Below, one piece after another: positions 35,704-43,451 of a DNA stretch of 64,000 nucleotides. Every line of letters begins with the position of its first letter. The stretch's first letter is position 1. Origin of the DNA: Emticicia sp. BO119 (GTDB lineage: Bacteria; Bacteroidota; Bacteroidia; Cytophagales; Spirosomataceae); NCBI RefSeq assembly GCF_013912375.1, contig NZ_JACETV010000001.1, positions 1,302,001-1,366,000 on the forward strand, read 5' to 3'. The translations under genes were made by a program, and so were the position numbers. Under the pieces are notes generated by a model, which made no database searches, was not told the DNA's origin, and saw only the letters and a program-made list of their open reading frames with translations.

Positions 35704-36369
35704 ATGGATGTCAGAATTGCAGAAAGCTGGAAAGCAAAACTAAACCAGGAATTTCAGAAGGAGTATTTTAAGAGCCTGATTGAATTCGTAAGAAACGAAT
35801 ATAAAAATGGCGTGTGCTATCCGCCGGGTAAATTAATTTTTAATGCTTTTGATAAATGTAGTTTTGAGGACACAAGAGTAGTTATTTTAGGACAAGATCC
35901 TTATCACGGGGCTGGACAAGCCAACGGATTGTGCTTCTCGGTTAATGATGGTATTCCATCACCGCCTTCATTAATTAATATTTTTAAAGAGATTCATGAC
36001 GATTTAGGAAAGCCAATCCCTAAGACTGGGAATCTGGAAAGATGGGCAAAGCAAGGAGTACTATTATTGAATGCAACCTTAACCGTCAGGGCAGGGCAGG
36101 CCGGGTCTCATCAGGGTAAAGGTTGGGAACAATTCACCGATGCTGTTATCGAATGTCTGAACGACGAAAAAGATAGTATTGTTTTTTTACTATGGGGAAA
36201 ATATGCTCAGGTAAAAGGTAAAATAATAGATGATAGGAAGCATTTTGTTTTGCGAGCCAAGCACCCTTCGCCTATGGCTGCTAATTATGGTGGTTGGTTT
36301 GGTAACAAACATTTTAGTCAGGCAAATAATTATCTGAAGAGTAGAGGACTGGAACCGATTGACTGGTAA
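35704..36369 (+). CDS. ung: Uracil-DNA glycosylase, family 1
   Basis: A 221-residue family 1 glycosylase. ILGQDPYHGAGQANGLCFSV holds the catalytic Asp65 in GQDPYHG, the KPIPKTGNLERWAKQGVLLLNA stretch follows, and the second motif HPSPMAA lies near the C-terminus. It removes uracil from DNA at the start of base-excision repair. A weak -7-like TAACTTTA at 35691-35698 lies just before the ATG. Confidence 0.97.
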   Translation: MDVRIAESWKAKLNQEFQKEYFKSLIEFVRNEYKNGVCYPPGKLIFNAFDKCSFEDTRVVILGQDPYHGAGQANGLCFSVNDGIPSPPSLINIFKEIHDDLGKPIPKTGNLERWAKQGVLLLNATLTVRAGQAGSHQGKGWEQFTDAVIECLNDEKDSIVFLLWGKYAQVKGKIIDDRKHFVLRAKHPSPMAANYGGWFGNKHFSQANNYLKSRGLEPIDW

Positions 36370-36390
36370 TCCTTAAAACTTAGCCAATAA

Positions 36391-36425
36391 AAAAGTCCAT
36401 TTCAAAATGGAAATGGACTTTTTTA
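36391..36425. terminator. Bidirectional terminator between ung and lepB
   Basis: AAAAGTCCATTT (36391-36402) pairs with AAATGGACTTTT (36411-36422), 12 bp, with T and A tracts on either side, between two convergent genes. Confidence 0.88.
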
Positions 36426-36441
36426 TTGATATGACATTATT

Positions 36442-37590
36442 TTATCTGATAATACTAAACAAGCGGCTCCATCGGATTTTATTGAGGAAAGTTCCATCTT
36501 TATCAATTGACATCCAGATGAATACTGCTTTGCCTACTATATGATCTTCCGGTACAAAACCCCAGAAACGAGAATCATCGGAGCCATGACGGTTATCGCC
36601 CATCATAAAGTAATAGTCTTGTTTAAAAGTATAAGAAGTAATTGGTTTACCATCTAAAATGATCTGACCATTTACATATTTAGCATCTTTATTGCCATCA
36701 AAAGTAGTAATTACCCCTTTATAAAGCGCAAGATTTCTTTCGTCCAAAGTAATAGTAACTCCTTTTTTAGGGATCGTAATCGGGCCAAAATTATCTCTGT
36801 TAAACGGAAACAGACGAGAATTATATGGGAATGTGTTATATCTGATATCGTTGGTGTCACCTTTTGCCATTACCATAGGAGTAATTGTCTTCACGAAATC
36901 AAGGGTTTTCATATCCTTAACTGCTTTTTCAGTAGCCTTTACATAATAAATAGTTTTATCTGTGATTCTAAGATCTTGTTCAAACTCTGAAATATCATAT
37001 TTTTGAAATACTTTTTCGTTGACCTGGGTATTGGCTTCAATGGCGTATTCCATTTGCATACCAGGAGGATTCGGGAAAATTTTATTGTTAATATATACTT
37101 GTCCGGCCCGTACTTCTACTACATCACCCGGAATTCCAATACAACGTTTGATATAGTTGGTTCTCAGGTCAACCGGATATTTGTCATATCCACCAAATTC
37201 GTCAGGTCTCTCAGGACACCCCGGATAATTAAACACAACAACATCGCCATTTTTTACATGTGTAAAACCAGGCAATCTATATTGAGGTAACTGAATCCAG
37301 TCTACGTAAGAAGGAATATCAGTAAACCATATTTTCTGATGCGTTAAAGGAACCTGTAGAATTGTTTTTGGGGTCCGGGTACCATAATGCAATTTACTTA
37401 CAAAAAGGAAATCATTGATTAAGAGACTTTTTTCCATCGAACCAGTGGGAATAGTATAGGCTTCTAAAAAAAGCCAGCGAATCAATGTAGCCGCAACTAC
37501 TGCAAACAACACCGAATCGAACCACTCTCTCGTTGCTGATTTCTTTTTTACAGGTTTCTCTTCTGTTTTTCTTGTTTCAACTTCTGCCAT
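36442..37590 (-). CDS. lepB: Signal peptidase I
   Basis: A 382-residue S26 peptidase: a single membrane helix (about residues 24-45), the catalytic Ser51 in PTGSMEKSL, the general-base Lys148 in YIKRCIGIPGDVV, and the box E motif MGDNRHGSDDSRFWG near 335. The region between Lys148 and the MGDN motif holds an insert of about 130 residues, as is usual for Bacteroidota enzymes. The enzyme removes signal peptides from exported proteins at the inner membrane. It precedes dapB in the transcript order dapB to lepB. Confidence 0.95.
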   Translation of the reverse strand: MAEVETRKTEEKPVKKKSATREWFDSVLFAVVAATLIRWLFLEAYTIPTGSMEKSLLINDFLFVSKLHYGTRTPKTILQVPLTHQKIWFTDIPSYVDWIQLPQYRLPGFTHVKNGDVVVFNYPGCPERPDEFGGYDKYPVDLRTNYIKRCIGIPGDVVEVRAGQVYINNKIFPNPPGMQMEYAIEANTQVNEKVFQKYDISEFEQDLRITDKTIYYVKATEKAVKDMKTLDFVKTITPMVMAKGDTNDIRYNTFPYNSRLFPFNRDNFGPITIPKKGVTITLDERNLALYKGVITTFDGNKDAKYVNGQIILDGKPITSYTFKQDYYFMMGDNRHGSDDSRFWGFVPEDHIVGKAVFIWMSIDKDGTFLNKIRWSRLFSIIR

Positions 37591-37673
37591 ATATAATTAC
37601 TCCATAACCGGAGATTTTTTAATTTAATGATTATAGTAACTAATATATTGTTATTGTTCAATTAAAATTTAAT

Positions 37674-38393
37674 TCAAAATCCTAACATATCGTTCATGCC
37701 AAAAATTCCGGTCTTCCCTTGTATCCACTCAGCGGCTATTACAGCGCCTAAAGCAAAACCATTTCGGCTATGTGCAATATGCTTAATCTCAATCTGGTCA
37801 ACCTCCGAAATATACTTCACTTCGTGCGTGCCGGGCACTTTACCCTCTCGCGACGACCATATTGCCACTTCATTGTCGGCAGCAATCTGATTATTGACCC
37901 ATTTAATCTTGTTGCTTAAATTCTCAATAATACCCTGAGCTAATGTAATAGCTGTTCCGCTTGGTGAATCTCTTTTTTCAGTGTGATGAATCTCGTTGGT
38001 CGATACTTTGTATTCTTCGGTATAAGGACTCATTAATTTTGCTAATGATTTGTTTAATTCGAAGAACAGATTTACACCAATACTATAATTTGAGGCATAG
38101 AAAAACGCTCCCTTATTTTCTTTACACAACTTCTCTATTTCAGATTTATGTTGTAGCCATCCGGTTGTACCTGATACGGTAGGTAAACCAAATTCCATAC
38201 AGAATTTAAGGTTACCGTAAGCTGATTCAGGTGAGCTGAATTCAATGACTACATCTGTATTTTCAGGATTTACTGTTAATAAGTCAGTACGATTACTGAT
38301 ATCTATTCTGGCAGAAATTTCATGGCCTCTCTGTAAAGCAATCTGTTCAATTACTTTACCCATTTTTCCATATCCTAATAAGGCAATTCGCAT
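37674..38393 (-). CDS. dapB: 4-hydroxy-tetrahydrodipicolinate reductase
   Basis: A 239-residue enzyme: Rossmann loop GYGKMGKVIE, VIEFSSPESAYGNL, VSGTTGW, and the substrate segment EIHHTEKRDSPSGTA with the catalytic His and Lys. It reduces 4-hydroxy-tetrahydrodipicolinate in the lysine and diaminopimelate pathway. Bacteroidota commonly keep parA-parB-DUF5683-dapB-lepB together in this order, as here. Confidence 0.96.
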   Translation of the reverse strand: MRIALLGYGKMGKVIEQIALQRGHEISARIDISNRTDLLTVNPENTDVVIEFSSPESAYGNLKFCMEFGLPTVSGTTGWLQHKSEIEKLCKENKGAFFYASNYSIGVNLFFELNKSLAKLMSPYTEEYKVSTNEIHHTEKRDSPSGTAITLAQGIIENLSNKIKWVNNQIAADNEVAIWSSREGKVPGTHEVKYISEVDQIEIKHIAHSRNGFALGAVIAAEWIQGKTGIFGMNDMLGF

Positions 38394-38418
38394 ATTCTTA
38401 CAATAAAGGTGTTTTAAT

Positions 38419-39126
38419 TCATTTAAACTTCAGGACAACGCTTACTCCAAAAGCATTGCCATAATTAGTTGATTGAATTCCTGGTTCAATTCTGAGTGAA
38501 ATATCTTCACTCATGTCAAATGTTTTTAAGTGAGCCGATACATTAGCCTGCACGGCCTGAAGCGCCCAACCCACTGCAAATACAATGACTGTTAAATCTC
38601 TGTACCGTCTGAATGTATTCACAACAGGTTCAATTTGTGACTGTGTAAAAGGTCCTAATTCTTTTTCAGATTGCTTTGTTCCTATTCCGGTAAAAGACCT
38701 CACCATCACTTCCTTATTGCCATCAATTATTATTTCAGCTAATTTGCTTTTATAATACTTGTATCTGTAATTGTTTACATAAAAAGAAAAAACTCCACCA
38801 GCGGCGGCTCCATAAACTATCGGAATTACCCAGTATTCTTTGTTGGTAGCTTGCCCCCAGCCAGGGAGTATCAAAGAACGTATCAGCGCTTTTCTGGCAG
38901 GGTTTGCCTTTTTGGCAGAATCTACTTTAAAAACTCTACCAAGAAAGTTTTCTTTTTTCGTAGTATCTGATTTGAAAATTTTATTGACAAGACTATTTTT
39001 TTGAGTAGAATCGACAACAATTTTTTTGATCGAATCTGCTTTGGCCGGAATATTACTTAGAGTATCTGTTTTTTGAGCAAAAGAAATAGTTGAAATCAAT
39101 AAAAGAAAAAACAGCGTCCGAACCAT
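38419..39126 (-). CDS. DUF5683 domain-containing protein
   Basis: A 235-residue exported protein; this start (MVRTLFFLLLISTISFAQ) gives a signal peptide, whereas a longer reading has an odd N-rich leader. The region KANPARKALIRSLILPGWGQATNKEYWVIPIVYGAAAGGVFSFYVNNYRYKYYK is the family's core, with two membrane helices. The protein lies between parB and dapB, the usual Bacteroidota position. Role unknown. Confidence 0.85.
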   Translation of the reverse strand: MVRTLFFLLLISTISFAQKTDTLSNIPAKADSIKKIVVDSTQKNSLVNKIFKSDTTKKENFLGRVFKVDSAKKANPARKALIRSLILPGWGQATNKEYWVIPIVYGAAAGGVFSFYVNNYRYKYYKSKLAEIIIDGNKEVMVRSFTGIGTKQSEKELGPFTQSQIEPVVNTFRRYRDLTVIVFAVGWALQAVQANVSAHLKTFDMSEDISLRIEPGIQSTNYGNAFGVSVVLKFK

Positions 39127-39226
39127 ATTCCGAAAATTTAATTGCTTACAAAAAGACAAAATTAGGTTCTTATTATTCTTTTTACAATTGTTTAACAATT
39201 TTTAAGCTCGTTTGATGCTATCTTAA

Positions 39227-40153
39227 TTACTCCTGATTAACTTTGATTGAGTTCAGAATTCTGTCTAATTCATCTTTTGACGAGAAAGGTATCTTGATTT
39301 CGCCTTTATGCTTTTCATCGGCTTTTACTAATACCTTAGTGCCGAAATAGCCTTGTAATCTGAATTGTAACGACGAAATTTCCTGTTTTATTGAGGTCTG
39401 GCGTTTACCTTTTGTATCTTCCTGAATTAATAATGCTAATCTGCGGACTTCATCTTCAATTTTACGTACCGACCAGTTCTCTTCAACCACCTTACTGAAA
39501 AGCTTGATCTGAGTTTCGTGATTATCAATATTGATTAAAGCGCGCGCATGGCCCATCGAAATTTCATTATCACGCACAGCCGCCTGTATCACATCAGGGA
39601 GTTTCAATAGCCGGAGGTAATTGTTGACAGTTGTACGGTTTTTACCTACTCTGTCACCTAATTCCTCCTGTTTTAGTTGAAACTCACTTAGCAGGCGATG
39701 ATAACTCAAAGCAATTTCGATGGCATTCAGGTTTTCACGCTGAATGTTTTCGATTAATGCCATTTCGAGCATTTGCTGGTCATCGGCCGTACGGATATAA
39801 GCCGGAATCTTTGTTAGACCAGCTAATTTCGAGGCTTGCAAACGACGTTCTCCTGAAATTAGTGTGTATCTGCCCGGACTCGATTCTTTAACTGTAATTG
39901 GCTGAATGATACCTAATACTTTAATTGATTCAGCCAACTCCTGCAGAGCCTCCTGATCAAAATGCGTACGGGGCTGGTAAGGATTCGTTTCAACTGACTC
40001 TATCAGTACCTCGTGCATAGAGCTGATTGCTTCTAATCTACGAGGAATAGCAGGTGTTTCGGTAGAGGTATTACCAGAGTCTGACAACAACGCCCCTAAT
40101 CCTCTACCGAGTCCGGTCATACTCTTCTTTGTGTTGACAATTTTAGATTCCAT
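39227..40153 (-). CDS. parB: Chromosome partitioning protein ParB
   Basis: A 308-residue ParB: GLGRGLGALL near the N-terminus, SVETNPYQPRTHFDQEAL, LISGERRLQASKLAGL (CTPase/ParB-N domain), LIENIQRENLNAIEIALSY, helix-turn-helix region RVGKNRTTVNNYLRLLKLP, and a C-terminal dimer domain. ParB binds parS sites and, with ParA, segregates chromosomes. The gene follows parA by 66 bp. Two candidate parS-like dyads lie upstream of parA (41069-41104). Confidence 0.95.
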   Translation of the reverse strand: MESKIVNTKKSMTGLGRGLGALLSDSGNTSTETPAIPRRLEAISSMHEVLIESVETNPYQPRTHFDQEALQELAESIKVLGIIQPITVKESSPGRYTLISGERRLQASKLAGLTKIPAYIRTADDQQMLEMALIENIQRENLNAIEIALSYHRLLSEFQLKQEELGDRVGKNRTTVNNYLRLLKLPDVIQAAVRDNEISMGHARALINIDNHETQIKLFSKVVEENWSVRKIEDEVRRLALLIQEDTKGKRQTSIKQEISSLQFRLQGYFGTKVLVKADEKHKGEIKIPFSSKDELDRILNSIKVNQE

Positions 40154-40219
40154 ATCATTATTAATGTTAAATGGGTTTTATCGCCCATGTACATTTATTT
40201 AACTCTTTAAATGATTGTA

Positions 40220-41002
40220 TCAGTTTTCAGATACTAATTTTCCGTTTTTTATCAGAATCTCTCTTGCAAGGTTCAGGTAACTGATTGCCCCCTTACTGTC
40301 GGCATCCTGTGCTAAAGCCGGGACTCCATAACTCGGTGATTCAGATAATCGGATATTTCTTGGTATCAGGGTCTGGAATACCATATTCCTGAAGTGAGTG
40401 GTTACTTCATGCACCACTTGATTTGACAGCCTCACGCGTAAATCATACATGGTTAATAAAATACCCTCAATTGTTAGAGCAGGGTTCAATCGCTGCTGAA
40501 TGATTTTAATGGTATTCAACAATTTACCCAAACCTTCAAGCGCGAAGTATTCACATTGAACCGGAACAATAACTGAATCTGCAGCAGTAAGACTATTAAT
40601 AACAATCAAACCCAAAGATGGTGAACAGTCGATGATAATGAAATCATACATATCTTTCACATCCATCAATGATTCTTTCATCTTTTCTTCACGCTTCGGA
40701 AGGTTGATCATTTCAATTTCTGCTCCTACGAGGTCAATATGAGATGGCAACAAATCAAGGTTTGGGAAGTCTGTTTCGATAATAATATCACGTGGACGAA
40801 TATCATCGACCATACATTCATAAATGCTGTTTTCTACTTCTTTAGGATTAAAGCCCAGCCCGGAAGTAGCATTAGCTTGAGGATCAGCATCAATGATGAG
40901 TGTACGAAATTCGAGTGCAGCCAAACTTGCTGCTAAATTTATGGTAGTGGTTGTTTTACCTACGCCTCCCTTCTGGTTGGCAATTGCTATTATTTTTCCC
41001 AT
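40220..41002 (-). CDS. parA: Chromosome partitioning ATPase ParA (Soj)
   Basis: A 260-residue ParA: deviant Walker A KGGVGKTTTTINLAASLA, LIIDADPQANATSG, FIIIDCSPSLGLIVINSL, and LSNQVVHEVTTHFR. It works with ParB. Start at ATG. Upstream are the two parS-like dyads, then truA facing away. Confidence 0.96.
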   Translation of the reverse strand: MGKIIAIANQKGGVGKTTTTINLAASLAALEFRTLIIDADPQANATSGLGFNPKEVENSIYECMVDDIRPRDIIIETDFPNLDLLPSHIDLVGAEIEMINLPKREEKMKESLMDVKDMYDFIIIDCSPSLGLIVINSLTAADSVIVPVQCEYFALEGLGKLLNTIKIIQQRLNPALTIEGILLTMYDLRVRLSNQVVHEVTTHFRNMVFQTLIPRNIRLSESPSYGVPALAQDADSKGAISYLNLAREILIKNGKLVSEN

Positions 41003-41068
41003 TGCTTGTGGTTAGAGAAAATTACTGCGTCAAATATCAAACATTTAATGTTAAGAAACAATTAAATG

Positions 41069-41083
41069 TTCCACGACGTGGAA
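41069..41083. promoter_or_regulatory. parS-like dyad 1
   Basis: TTCCACGACGTGGAA is a 15-bp near-perfect dyad: TTCCACG and CGTGGAA around a central A. It resembles parS (core TTCCACGTGGAA) but with three extra bases (GAC) between the TTCCAC and GTGGAA half-sites. It lies 67 bases upstream of parA. Confidence 0.5.
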
Positions 41084-41089
41084 AAAATG

Positions 41090-41104
41090 TTCCACGATGT
41101 GGAT
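41090..41104. promoter_or_regulatory. parS-like dyad 2
   Basis: TTCCACGATGTGGAT repeats dyad 1 with two changes, exactly 21 bp (about two helical turns) away, both preceded by ATG. The spacing on one face of the helix suggests a cooperative protein-binding site. Confidence 0.5.
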
Positions 41105-41150
41105 AAGATTGTGGAATATTAGGATAACACGGCCTTTTAATCAGACCAGA

Positions 41151-41183
41151 TTTGTTTACTATCTGATCTGCGTATTATCTTTG
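41151..41183 (+). promoter_or_regulatory. truA promoter
   Basis: TTTG (41151-41154), 21 bases, TATCTTTG (41176-41183) then C: a strong Bacteroidota promoter. The ATG at 41187 is only 3 bases after the box, so the transcript would be leaderless or nearly so. Confidence 0.6.
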
Positions 41184-41186
41184 CCT

Positions 41187-41918
41187 ATGCGTTATTTAAT
41201 AGAGTGTTCATATAAGGGTACTGCTTTCCATGGATGGCAGGTACAGAATAATGCGCCAAGCGTGCAAGGGCATATCGAAAAGGCTTTATCAACAGTGCTC
41301 AGGAGAGAAATGCAGATTATCGGAAGCAGCAGAACTGATGCTGGTGTGCATGCTTATCGGCAGTTTGCTCATTTTGATACTGATCAGCCTATTCATAATA
41401 TTGATAAGATGGTCTATGCTCTAAATGGTATTTTGCCCGGAGATATCGCCATTCATCAATTAAGGATAGTTTCTGATGCATTCCATTCAAGATTCGATGC
41501 TATTTTTCGACAATACCTTTATCGGATTTCACAGCATAAAACACCTTTCTGGCAAGATTTTTCTTACTTTTATCGGACACCGTTAGACATCGAGCAGATG
41601 AATAAGGCAGGAGAAATATTAAAAAAGCATATTGATTTTCAGTGTTTTAGTAAAGTACATACAGATGTGATGACATTTAACTGCAAGATAGAATATGCTT
41701 ATTGGGAACAACAAGACCAATTCCTGTTGTTTCATATTAAAGCTGACAGATTCTTGAGGGGAATGGTAAGAGCGATAGTGGGAACTATACTTGAGGTCGG
41801 CACAGGAAAATTGAGTTTATCTGACTTTGAAAGTATAATTCTTTCAAAAAATCGTCAGAAAGCCGGACGTGCAGTTCCTGCTGAGGGGTTAACTTTAGTT
41901 GAAGTTGGCTACCCCTGA
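41187..41918 (+). CDS. truA: tRNA pseudouridine(38-40) synthase
   Basis: A 243-residue TruA: MRYLIECSYKGTAFHGWQVQ, GSSRTDAGVHAY with catalytic Asp51, SDAFHSRFDAIFRQYLYRI, and FLRGMVRAIVGTI. It isomerises uridines 38-40 in the tRNA anticodon stem-loop. A longer in-frame reading from 41097 runs through the parS-like dyads and promoter, so the ATG at 41187 is preferred. Confidence 0.95.
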   Translation: MRYLIECSYKGTAFHGWQVQNNAPSVQGHIEKALSTVLRREMQIIGSSRTDAGVHAYRQFAHFDTDQPIHNIDKMVYALNGILPGDIAIHQLRIVSDAFHSRFDAIFRQYLYRISQHKTPFWQDFSYFYRTPLDIEQMNKAGEILKKHIDFQCFSKVHTDVMTFNCKIEYAYWEQQDQFLLFHIKADRFLRGMVRAIVGTILEVGTGKLSLSDFESIILSKNRQKAGRAVPAEGLTLVEVGYP

Positions 41919-42011
41919 GGCATATATGCCAGCCAATGAAAGCCTCAAGCAAACGCTTCCACTAATGATATGTACTCTTGTCTTGTAAATAGATTCGCAA
42001 ATACTAAAAAT

Positions 42012-42482
42012 ATGAACATTACTATTCAAAAAATTGCTACTGTTGACGATTTAGATGAAATAAAAGCCTTGTTTCGGGAATATGAAAAATTTTTAGGCGT
42101 AAGCCTTTGTTTTCAGAATTTTGAAGAAGAGTTAGCTAAACTTCCAGCCAAATATGCAGAGCCTGAAGGGGCAATTTTTTTAGCAAAAGCCAATGGCAAA
42201 AGTGCAGGATGCGTGGCATTATGGAAATTAGAAGATGGAATTTGCGAAATGAAAAGACTTTATGTTAAACCTGAGTTTCAGGGTTTGGGGTTTGGTAAAA
42301 AACTGGTGTATATCATTATTGAAGAAGCGCAGAAAAAGGGTTACAAAAAAATGAAATTAGATACACTAAGACGCTTAGAATCAGCCAATCATTTGTATAA
42401 ATCACTAAAATTTACTGAAACCACTTCTTACAATTATAATCCTGAAGAGGATGTAGCTTATTTTGAAAAAGATTTAGTGTAA
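42012..42482 (+). CDS. GNAT family N-acetyltransferase
   Basis: A 156-residue acetyltransferase: after an N-terminal beta-strand, the CoA-binding signature is KRLYVKPEFQGLGFGKKLV (R/Q-x2-G-x-G/A) and the acceptor region SANHLYKSLKFTETTSYNYNPEEDVAYFEKDL is typical of YitI-like members. Substrate unknown. ATG at 42012 was preferred over an upstream ATG because it matches family starts (MNITIQKIATVDDL). It ends on the first base of the Sua5 gene, which overlaps by one base. Confidence 0.85.
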   Translation: MNITIQKIATVDDLDEIKALFREYEKFLGVSLCFQNFEEELAKLPAKYAEPEGAIFLAKANGKSAGCVALWKLEDGICEMKRLYVKPEFQGLGFGKKLVYIIIEEAQKKGYKKMKLDTLRRLESANHLYKSLKFTETTSYNYNPEEDVAYFEKDLV

Positions 42483-43438
42483 TGGCACATATAGGGAAAG
42501 ATATTGAAAAAGCCATCAGACTTTTAAACGATGGGGAAGTAATAGGTATTCCGACAGAAACGGTTTATGGCCTGGCAGGAAATGCCTTAAATAATGATAC
42601 TGTTGCCAGAATCTTTGAGGTAAAGAATCGACCATCTTTCGATCCTCTCATTATTCATACGAACAGTATAAAGCGTTTTCAGAACTATATCAGTGAAATT
42701 GATGAGAGGGTTTACACGCTGGCAGAAAAATTCATGCCCGGGCCATTAACACTCTTGTTGCCAAGAAAAGATATTATCCCCGATCTTGTAACCTCCGGTT
42801 TGGAAAACGTGGCTATCAGAATCCCAAATCACCCTCTTACACTTGAATTGTTAAGTCAATTGGAATTTCCTTTGGCAGCGCCAAGTGCCAATCCTTTTGG
42901 TTACATATCACCTACCAATGCTATCCATGTCAATAATCAATTAGGAGATAAAATAAAATATATTCTTGATGGGGGCGACTGCCAGGTAGGTATCGAATCA
43001 ACTATTGTCGGTTTTGTAGATAATGAGGCTATTATATATCGAAAAGGCGGTTTATCTATTGAAGCCATAGAGACTATCGTAGGGAAAGTAAATGTGATTG
43101 AGCATTCTTCTTCTAATCCTTTAGCTCCTGGAATGCTAAAAAGTCATTATGCACCAAAAAAGCCATTGATTCTTCTAAATAAAAATCAGGTTATTGAACC
43201 TGAAAAAAAGAAAATAGCCTATTTAGGTTTCAAGCAGTACAATCCTTTTATACCTGTTGAAAATCAATTATTACTTTCTCCTAACGGAGATTTCAGAGAG
43301 GCAGCCAGGCATCTATTTGCTTACATGAGATATTTGGATGCGATGGATGTAGATATAATTTATACCGAATTACTACCCGAAAAAGAGTTAGGCAGAGCTA
43401 TTAATGATAGAATCCGCAGGGCAACTGTAAAGGAATAG
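42482..43438 (+). CDS. tsaC: L-threonylcarbamoyladenylate synthase (Sua5 type)
   Basis: A 318-residue two-domain enzyme: YrdC domain with IPTETVYGLAGNAL, KNRPSFDPLIIH, MPGPLTLLLPRK, VAIRIPNHP and SAPSAN-like AAPSANPFGYIS, followed by a linker and a C-terminal Sua5 domain. It makes threonylcarbamoyl-AMP for t6A modification of ANN-decoding tRNAs. The length (over 300 residues) marks the Sua5 form rather than the short TsaC. It starts on the last base of the GNAT stop, so the two are coupled. Confidence 0.93.
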   Translation: MAHIGKDIEKAIRLLNDGEVIGIPTETVYGLAGNALNNDTVARIFEVKNRPSFDPLIIHTNSIKRFQNYISEIDERVYTLAEKFMPGPLTLLLPRKDIIPDLVTSGLENVAIRIPNHPLTLELLSQLEFPLAAPSANPFGYISPTNAIHVNNQLGDKIKYILDGGDCQVGIESTIVGFVDNEAIIYRKGGLSIEAIETIVGKVNVIEHSSSNPLAPGMLKSHYAPKKPLILLNKNQVIEPEKKKIAYLGFKQYNPFIPVENQLLLSPNGDFREAARHLFAYMRYLDAMDVDIIYTELLPEKELGRAINDRIRRATVKE

Positions 43439-43451
43439 TTTTAAGAAACTG

